Source of the DNA: CADEEX01 sp964577955
GTDB lineage: Bacteria; Acidobacteriota; Vicinamibacteria; Vicinamibacterales; CAVVIG01
Reading direction: 5' to 3'
Assembly: GCA_964577955.1 (NCBI GenBank)
Contig: CAZOAZ010000031.1
Coordinates: 10,542-74,541 of the forward strand
Length of the DNA: 64,000 bases
The notes beneath the pieces are model-generated. The model ran no database searches, was not told the origin of the DNA, and worked only from the letters and a program-made list of their open reading frames with translations. Of this stretch, positions 58,288-64,000 are shown piece by piece (the stretch's first letter is position 1; the number at the start of each line of letters is the position of its first letter). The position numbers and the translations under genes were made by a program.

Positions 58288-61185
58288 ATGACGCAGGCCT
58301 GGTTCGGATGCACGCGGCGGATCTTGGTGAGTGTGTGTAGCGCGATGCTGCTCCTCGGAGCGGTGCGCGCGCACGCGCAGGCGGTCGGAGCGGCGTCGAT
58401 CCGCGGACGGGTCGCGGACGAGACCGGCGCCGGCGTGCCCGGGGCGTCGGTGACGGTCAGCAGTCCGTCGCTGCAGTTGCGCGAACGGAACGCAATTTCC
58501 GATGCGGACGGCGAGTACCAGATCCGCAGCCTCCCGCTCGGCACCTACACCGTCAGCTTCGAGCTGGTGGGCTTCCAGAAGATCGTCCGCGAAGGCATTC
58601 AGCTCAGCGCCGGCTTCGAAGCGCGCATCGACGCGGTCCTCAAACTGTCCACGGTGCAGGAAACGATCACCGTCAGCGGCCAGAGCCCGGTGATCAACGT
58701 CGCGACGACGACGATCAGCTCCAACCTGACCCGCGAGCTGCTCGACGCGATTCCGACCTCGCGCAGCCTCGGCGAAGCGATCGCCATGGCGCCCGGCGTC
58801 CGCTACTCCGGCGCAATCGACGTCGGCGGCAACCGCACCGGCCAGTTCGCCACGGGCGGCAACAACTTCGGCTCCGATCAGCAGTCGCCGTTTCTCGAGG
58901 GGATCAACACGCGCCTCTTCGAGGGAGGCTCGATGGCCTACCTCGATCAGCGGGCGCTCGACGAGATCCAAGTGACCGCCGTCGGCAGCCCGGCCGAGTT
59001 CGCGACGCCCGGCGTCGCCTGGACCGGCATCGTCAAGTCGGGCGGCAATGACTTCCATGGACTCTTGTCGTACGACGGTCAATATCCCTCGCTGCAGAGC
59101 GACAACGTCGATCAGGCCCTTCTCGACCAGAACCTCGATCCCTCGGGGAACAGCATCAAGAGCTACTACGACGTGACCGCGCAGCTCGGCGGCCGCCTGG
59201 TTCGCGACCGGCTGTGGTTCTTCGTGGCGCTGCGCGAGATCGAACGGGTCTCGAACGAGCTCGGCTTCTCGGCTGGGCGCGGCGCCGACGGGGTGTACGG
59301 GACGGTCGACGACCCGCTCGCGACGCGAACGATGTACAACCCCGGACAGACGTTGAAGCTCTCGTATCAGCCGGCCAAGGATCATCGACTGGTCGGCTTC
59401 ATCAGCCGCTCGATCAAGAACGAGCAGCAGCGCGGCGCCAGCCGGTTCGTGCCGCTCGAAGCGACCTGGAACTACTGGTACGACCCGACGCCGTGGAAGG
59501 CCGAGTACCAGTGGATGGTCAACAACCACATGATGGTCAACGCGATGTATGGCGACAGCTCCTATCGCGCGCTGTGGCGGCCGCAGGACGGATCCGATAT
59601 CGCCGGCAACTCGATGACGCTCGACATCAATTCCAGCCTGCAGACCGGCCCGGCCGCGCTGGCGCGGAACCCGAACGTCAACCACCAGGTCAACGCCTCG
59701 ATGAACTACTTCCCCACCCAGACGCTCGCCGGACGGCACGAACTGAAGGTCGGGTTCCAGTACTACATCTCGATTTACGGCGTGGACTATCCGGACATGG
59801 TCAGCGGCAACTACACGCGCCTGTTCGATCGCGGCGCCGCCTACCGGATCCGCGTCGAGGATCGTCCGGTGGTCGCCGATTCGAAATTGAACAACCCGAA
59901 CGTGTTCGTCAGCGACACCTGGCGCGTCAATGATCGCGTCACGGCGAACCTTGGCATCCGCTTCGAGCATCACGATCTGTTCAGCCGCGGCGGCACGAAG
60001 ACCGCCAGCCAGTTCGGCACGCCGGCCACGTTCGGCGACATGGACATCCTGACGTGGAACGGCATCGCGCCGCGCCTCGGCGCGGCGTGGGACATCCGCG
60101 GTGACGGCCGTACGTTGCTGAAGGGACAGTGGGGCCGTTATCTCCACATGGCGGCCGCCAACTTCGGCAGCAGTTTCAATCCCGCAACCGCCACCGTCAC
60201 GTCCTTCACGTGGCACGACCTCAATAACGACCTGCAGTACCAGCCTGGCGAAGCCAATCTCAATCCGAACGGCCCGGACTTCGCAGAAATCGCCCAGCGA
60301 TCGAGCGCGTCGGGGATCAGCACGACGCCGCGGCCGCTCGTCAATCCGGACCTGGCACAGGCGCACACCGACGAAGCCTCGCTGACCTTCGAGCAGGAGC
60401 TCGCCAACAACATGGCGTTCCGTGGGCTGCTCATTCACAAGCGAGTCGCCGGCACCTACGGCAACGTCAGAACGCTTCGCCCGTACTCGGCGTGGAACAT
60501 CCCGGTCACGCGGACGGATCCCGGCCCGGACGGCGTGACCGGCAACGCTGACGACCTGGGGCCGGTGACGTTCTACACGTTCCCCGCAGCGTTTGCCGGC
60601 GCGGCCTTCGAGCCGACGAGTCCGGTGAACCGGGACGGCGAGCACGACGATACCTACAAAGGCTTCGAGCTGACGCTGACGAAGAAACAGAGCCACAACT
60701 GGATGGCGCTCGGCTCGTTCCAGATGATCAAGAACCACGTGTGGACGGGCCTGTCGGCAACGCCCTCCAGTCCGAACGACGAATTCTTCCCGCTCGACGA
60801 AACGTGGGACTGGAGCGGCAAACTGATGGGGAGCTATCGCGCGCCGTTCGACTTGACGGTCAGCGCGATCTACAACTTCCTGGCCGGCGTGCCGCGGCAG
60901 CGCACGTACACGTTCCGCACCGTGCCGAATGCCAGCAGCGTCACGATTCCGCTCGAGGCGATCGGCTCGCAGCGCGATCCCAACCAGCACGTCGTGAACT
61001 TCCGCGCCGCGCGGCCAATCTCGCTTGGCGGGCAGCGTAAGGTGGCGCTCTCCTTCGAGCTCTTCAACGCGTTCAACGTCAACACGGCAACGACGATCCG
61101 CTACGTGTCGAGCTCGACCTACGGCGCGATCAGCGCGATTCTGCCGCCGCGCATCGCGCGGGTGGGCGTCGAGTTCACCTTCTGA
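58288..61185 (+). CDS. TonB-dependent receptor, Oar-like, with carboxypeptidase-regulatory domain
   Basis: A 965-residue outer-membrane transporter. After the signal peptide (about 10-31) comes a CarboxypepD_reg beta domain: SIRGRVADETGAGVPGASVT and DADGEYQIRSLPLGTYTVSF. The plug follows with VQETITVSGQSPVINVATTT and a degenerate TonB-dependent plug (SLGEAIAMAPGVRYSG), then the long beta-barrel ending with the aromatic terminus VGVEFTF. These SusC/Oar-like receptors import carbohydrate fragments or proteins' degradation products. GAGGGAGAGCGT precedes the ATG. A large antisense frame over it is a codon shadow. Confidence 0.92.
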   Translation: MTQAWFGCTRRILVSVCSAMLLLGAVRAHAQAVGAASIRGRVADETGAGVPGASVTVSSPSLQLRERNAISDADGEYQIRSLPLGTYTVSFELVGFQKIVREGIQLSAGFEARIDAVLKLSTVQETITVSGQSPVINVATTTISSNLTRELLDAIPTSRSLGEAIAMAPGVRYSGAIDVGGNRTGQFATGGNNFGSDQQSPFLEGINTRLFEGGSMAYLDQRALDEIQVTAVGSPAEFATPGVAWTGIVKSGGNDFHGLLSYDGQYPSLQSDNVDQALLDQNLDPSGNSIKSYYDVTAQLGGRLVRDRLWFFVALREIERVSNELGFSAGRGADGVYGTVDDPLATRTMYNPGQTLKLSYQPAKDHRLVGFISRSIKNEQQRGASRFVPLEATWNYWYDPTPWKAEYQWMVNNHMMVNAMYGDSSYRALWRPQDGSDIAGNSMTLDINSSLQTGPAALARNPNVNHQVNASMNYFPTQTLAGRHELKVGFQYYISIYGVDYPDMVSGNYTRLFDRGAAYRIRVEDRPVVADSKLNNPNVFVSDTWRVNDRVTANLGIRFEHHDLFSRGGTKTASQFGTPATFGDMDILTWNGIAPRLGAAWDIRGDGRTLLKGQWGRYLHMAAANFGSSFNPATATVTSFTWHDLNNDLQYQPGEANLNPNGPDFAEIAQRSSASGISTTPRPLVNPDLAQAHTDEASLTFEQELANNMAFRGLLIHKRVAGTYGNVRTLRPYSAWNIPVTRTDPGPDGVTGNADDLGPVTFYTFPAAFAGAAFEPTSPVNRDGEHDDTYKGFELTLTKKQSHNWMALGSFQMIKNHVWTGLSATPSSPNDEFFPLDETWDWSGKLMGSYRAPFDLTVSAIYNFLAGVPRQRTYTFRTVPNASSVTIPLEAIGSQRDPNQHVVNFRAARPISLGGQRKVALSFELFNAFNVNTATTIRYVSSSTYGAISAILPPRIARVGVEFTF

Positions 61186-61189
61186 CGAT

Positions 61190-61340
61190 GGAATTTCAGG
61201 ATTTCAGGATTTCAGGATTTAAGGATTTAAGGATTTAAGGATTTGAGGACTTGGGGACCGCCGTCACGCTAAGCAGTCGTGACGGTGCCTCCAAGTCCTC
61301 AAATCCTAAATTCCTGAAATCCTGAAATCCTGAAATCCTA
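61190..61340. repeat. AGGATTTCAGGATTT tandem repeats in a giant inverted repeat (family G)
   Basis: Left arm: six or seven units of GGATTTCA/GGATTTAA (61194-61250). Right arm: CCTCAAATCCTAAATTCC and CCTGAAATCCTGAAATCC (61298-61339). Innermost, CCGTCACG...CGTGACGG (61260-61284) forms its own hairpin. Located between two convergent genes, so it may serve as a two-way terminator. Confidence 0.85.
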
Positions 61341-61351
61341 AGATCCAGCTT

Positions 61352-62200
61352 CTACCTTCTCGTCAGGCTCAGCTGATGGTTGCGCGCGTCGCAACTTGTG
61401 TAGGCAGTCCGCACGCCCTGACAGTTGTAGGTCCAGGCGGATGGGACCTGATGGGCGCAGTAGTCGATCGTGCCGCCGAACGCCGTCGAGATCGTCGAGA
61501 CCGGCGCGGTTCCGGCTGCGACGGTGGCAAACCCCGAAATGGCGAGATAGGCCGAGGGTTCCACCTGCTCGACGAGGGCGAAGTCTTCTCCGGCATAGAT
61601 CGAGAATCCGACCGTGTCGCCGGCAACGCCAATCGCAAACCGGTCGTGGCCGGGAAGAAATGCGGCACCGCCGGCCGTGAGCATCAGCGCGGTGCCGGCC
61701 GGATGGGACGACACGGGATCCAGCGCGATCGTCACCGGGTAGGTTCGCGTGCGAAGTTCGCTTGGAATGTCGACGCAGCTCCCGTCGGTCGTCAACGTCA
61801 GCGTGTAGTTGCCCACCAGATTGACCGGTGCCGCGACCGCTTCGAGCGTGGCGCTGGCGTAGAACGTACTCGGGCCGTTCCTCCTCGATGCGACCCTCGC
61901 CGTGATGTAACTGTCCCTCGAAATGCTGAGCGTCGGGGTGTTTTCAATCGGCGCGATAAGGGAGAACCGGCCGTTGGCCTCCGTCACCGTCGTCTGGCCG
62001 GCTTGCGATCCATCGACCACGGTCACCGTGGCGCCGGCAACACCCCTGAACGCGGTGTCGGACACATAGCCGAACAGGGTGCTATTGGGCGGCGGCGTTT
62101 GCGTCGGCAGTGACGGTGCCGACGGCGACGACGACTGCGGACTGTCGCAGCCACTCGCGAGCACCCACAACAGGAGCACGATTCCGTATCGAATTCTCAT
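61352..62200 (-). CDS. Lipoprotein with carboxypeptidase-regulatory-like domain
   Basis: A 282-residue exported lipoprotein. The signal peptide IRYGIVLLLWVLASGCDSPQ carries a canonical lipobox Leu-Ala-Ser-Gly-Cys. A Ser/Pro/Thr linker (21-42) is followed by a CarboxypepD_reg-type domain (TLFGYVSDTAFRGVAGATVT, TTVTEANGRFSLIAP, about 44-110) and a C-terminal domain with four cysteines, including YCAHQVPSAWTYNCQG. Function unknown. The ATG at 62200 follows GAGGTGATG. It diverges from the second TonB-dependent receptor, so the two may be regulated together and cooperate at the cell surface. Confidence 0.75.
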   Translation of the reverse strand: MRIRYGIVLLLWVLASGCDSPQSSSPSAPSLPTQTPPPNSTLFGYVSDTAFRGVAGATVTVVDGSQAGQTTVTEANGRFSLIAPIENTPTLSISRDSYITARVASRRNGPSTFYASATLEAVAAPVNLVGNYTLTLTTDGSCVDIPSELRTRTYPVTIALDPVSSHPAGTALMLTAGGAAFLPGHDRFAIGVAGDTVGFSIYAGEDFALVEQVEPSAYLAISGFATVAAGTAPVSTISTAFGGTIDYCAHQVPSAWTYNCQGVRTAYTSCDARNHQLSLTRR

Positions 62201-62361
62201 GGTGTCATCACCTCGATGGCCACCATAGCGACGGGCCGCGAGCGAAGTCCCAGGAGACGGCCAGGGACTTTGCAGGTTTTCTCGAACCAACGAGCACCTG
62301 GGAAATTCCTGGAAGTCTCCTGCGACTTGCGGCCGCTTCCCTGATAACGTCAGCCCACCGC

Positions 62362-64000
62362 ATGACACGCAATCCGTGGCTCGTTCTGGTCTTGCTGCTC
62401 TGGGCTCCCGGTCTCGCCGCCCAGGGCGTCACGGGGACGCTGGTCGTCACGGTCAGCGATGCTCAAGGCGGTGTGCTTCCTGGCGCCGCCGTCCATCTGC
62501 GCTCGGCCGCCCAGATCGGCGGCACCAGTACGGTGACGACCAACGAAAAGGGGCAGCTCCGTTTTCCGGCGCTGCCGCCCGGCTCATACATCCTCGATGT
62601 CGAGCTCTCTGGCTTTGCGACGCTTCACGAGGAGGGCATTCCGATCGGCCCGGGCGCCACGATCGAGCGATCAATCACCTTGAAAGTGGCGGGCGTCGCC
62701 GAGTCGATCGTGGTTCAGACGGCGGGTTCCAGAATCGAGGCGCGCAATCCCGGTTTCGGCACGCATTTCGGCGCCGAGGACCTGAAGTCGATTCCGACCC
62801 GGCGCGCCAGCATGTTCGACTTCATTCGCATCGCGCCCGGGATTTCGCCGACCTCACCGTCGAGCGGCACGACGACGACGGTCTCTTCGTTTGGCTCGGG
62901 CACCAACGAGAACCAGTTTCTGGTCGACGGCGTGAACTTCACGTGCCCGTGCAACGGTGTCGCGCGTGCGGAGGCCGGCGTCGACTTCATCCAGGAAGTG
63001 CAGGTGCACGGGGTTGGCGCGTCGCCGGAATTCGGCAACGTCCAGGGCGCGGTGATCAACATCGTGCTGCGTCAGGGCGCCAATCGATTCCTCTCTGACG
63101 CGGCGTTCTACGCACAGGCCGACGCTCTGACCAGCCAGCCGGCGCACTTGCCGATTGCCACCGGCTCGCCAGTGGAGACCGGCTACACGCGCGTGAAGTA
63201 CAACGACTTCACGACCACGGTTGGCGGTCCGATCCGGCAGGATCGACTGTGGTTCATCGGTGGCTACCAGTATCTGCGCGACTATGACAGTCAGCCGGGT
63301 ACGCTCGACACCTTTCCGCGGGAGACCAACTCCGACAAGATCTTTGGCAAGCTCACCTGGCAACTCGCACCAGGCTGGCAATTGGTCCAGAGCTTCCACG
63401 ACGAGCTTCAAAACGATCAAGATCAGTCGACGATCGCTCGTCCATTCGAAACCACCTTGCGCCGGCAGGGATCCGTGCCGGCCACGACCTTCGGTCACCT
63501 CACGCACACCTCGTCCAATACCGTCTGGGATCTCTTGGCCGGACGATTCGTCTATGGGATCGAGAACGCGCCAAGCACGGGTAACCGCACGACGGTGAGC
63601 CACGTGAACAACAACACGGACTTCAGCGGTGGCCCGCCGTCATTCGGCAGCATCACGATTCAGCGGACGACGGCCAAGGCGACGGTCAGCCACTACCGCA
63701 TCGGATGGCTCGGTGCGGACCACGAGCTGAAGGCGGGCACACAATTCGAGCAGGCCGGACACCATTCCATCAACGTGATTCCTACGGGAGTGCGGTTTGC
63801 GGAGAGGAATGGCGCGCCGTCGCAGCGGATTTCGGCCGATCCGTCGAGCGCCGGCGGCCAGTTCTTCACGGCTTCTGCGTTCGTGACCGACGCGCTCGCC
63901 GTGGGCAATCGGCTCACGATCAATGCCGGCGTCAGGTTCGATCACAACCGCGCGATCAGTCAGGACCTGCCCGGCGCCGACTTCGAAGGGCACGAGACCG
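62362..64000 (+). CDS. TonB-dependent receptor, Oar-like, 3' end beyond the window
   Basis: An open frame of 546 codons with no stop before the window ends. Signal peptide at 1-20 (NPWLVLVLLLWAPGLAAQG). The CarboxypepD_reg domain reads TVSDAQGGVLPGAAVHLRSA and TNEKGQLRFPALPPGSYILD; the plug contains SRIEARNPGFGTHFGAEDLK, the FLVDGVNFTCPCNGVARAEA region and EVQVHGVGASPEFGNVQGAV. Barrel strands follow (DRLWFIGGYQYLRDYD). The Cys-Pro-Cys in the plug is unusual. As with the receptor 1.2 kb upstream, it probably imports an oligomeric substrate. Start ATG 62362. Confidence 0.92.
   Translation, partial: MTRNPWLVLVLLLWAPGLAAQGVTGTLVVTVSDAQGGVLPGAAVHLRSAAQIGGTSTVTTNEKGQLRFPALPPGSYILDVELSGFATLHEEGIPIGPGATIERSITLKVAGVAESIVVQTAGSRIEARNPGFGTHFGAEDLKSIPTRRASMFDFIRIAPGISPTSPSSGTTTTVSSFGSGTNENQFLVDGVNFTCPCNGVARAEAGVDFIQEVQVHGVGASPEFGNVQGAVINIVLRQGANRFLSDAAFYAQADALTSQPAHLPIATGSPVETGYTRVKYNDFTTTVGGPIRQDRLWFIGGYQYLRDYDSQPGTLDTFPRETNSDKIFGKLTWQLAPGWQLVQSFHDELQNDQDQSTIARPFETTLRRQGSVPATTFGHLTHTSSNTVWDLLAGRFVYGIENAPSTGNRTTVSHVNNNTDFSGGPPSFGSITIQRTTAKATVSHYRIGWLGADHELKAGTQFEQAGHHSINVIPTGVRFAERNGAPSQRISADPSSAGGQFFTASAFVTDALAVGNRLTINAGVRFDHNRAISQDLPGADFEGHET

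Noticed and set aside
58162..60990. 942-codon minus-strand ORF opposite the TonB-dependent receptor
   Set aside because: Arg/Ala/Val/Asp-rich composition typical of the antisense of GC-rich coding DNA; the plus-strand frame has a signal peptide, domain motifs and a proper aromatic end.

Overview
The window reads as GC-rich chromosomal DNA from an environmental bacterium. Acidobacteriota, perhaps a Vicinamibacteria-like lineage, is my inference. It rests on Oar-like TonB-dependent receptors with a carboxypeptidase-regulatory plug, two PEP-CTERM proteins, a DUF4331 + TPR pair, a tricorn-like S41 peptidase, M16 peptidase pairs and many short intergenic repeats; there is no rRNA to confirm it. 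Two runs of N (10 bases at 6047 and 100 bases at 55012) both fall inside repeats, so this is a scaffolded draft or metagenome bin. No phage, IS element or CRISPR array is visible.

Layout. 1-8.1 kb: a cut SRPBCC gene, a TPR protein, a STAS protein, a membrane SRPBCC protein, MscS, pyruvate kinase divergent from an O-methyltransferase, and an amidase with a micro-ORF. 8.2-13.6 kb: a secreted haem/copper-monooxygenase-like protein, a PEP-CTERM protein, DUF4331 + TPR, and a Tat-signal protein. 13.6-21.6 kb (minus strand, mostly overlapping genes): an NHLP/NHLM-type peptide export system (C39-peptidase ABC, second ABC, HlyD adaptor, cyclic-nucleotide-binding protein) with a polysaccharide deacetylase and a histone-H1-like protein. 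21.7-31.8 kb: a membrane MutS-like ATPase, then the lysine/diaminopimelate operon read leftwards as asd-lysC-dapB-dapA2. A tannase-like esterase and a secreted protein separate dapA2 from a second dapA and a dapE-like peptidase. 32-38.2 kb: an ABHD18-like hydrolase, a toxin-antitoxin pair, a tricorn-like S41 protease and a conserved secreted protein. 38.2-44.3 kb: a small membrane gene pair, an Mrp/M16/M16 operon and three tiny zinc-binding proteins. 44.5-51.7 kb: an AddAB-like helicase-nuclease plus a periplasmic helical protein. 51.8-64 kb: hydrolases, lipoproteins, a 101-bp tandem array next to tRNA-Ala(GGC), an orphan LolD-type ATPase, a PEP-CTERM protein and two TonB-dependent receptors, the last one cut by the window end.

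Two things deserve most attention. First, the leader of the lysine operon (31871-32049) has a promoter, a short Lys/Arg-rich ORF, and four segments that can form mutually exclusive hairpins ending in a perfect 10-bp terminator with nine U. This is the architecture of a ribosome-mediated attenuator. Second, the window is full of short palindromic and tandem repeats from several families, and several copies lie in frame inside apparently intact genes: a signal peptide, both subunits of the AddAB-like nuclease, and the ends of both NHLP transporter genes. They look like mobile or expanding micro-repeats that proteins tolerate.
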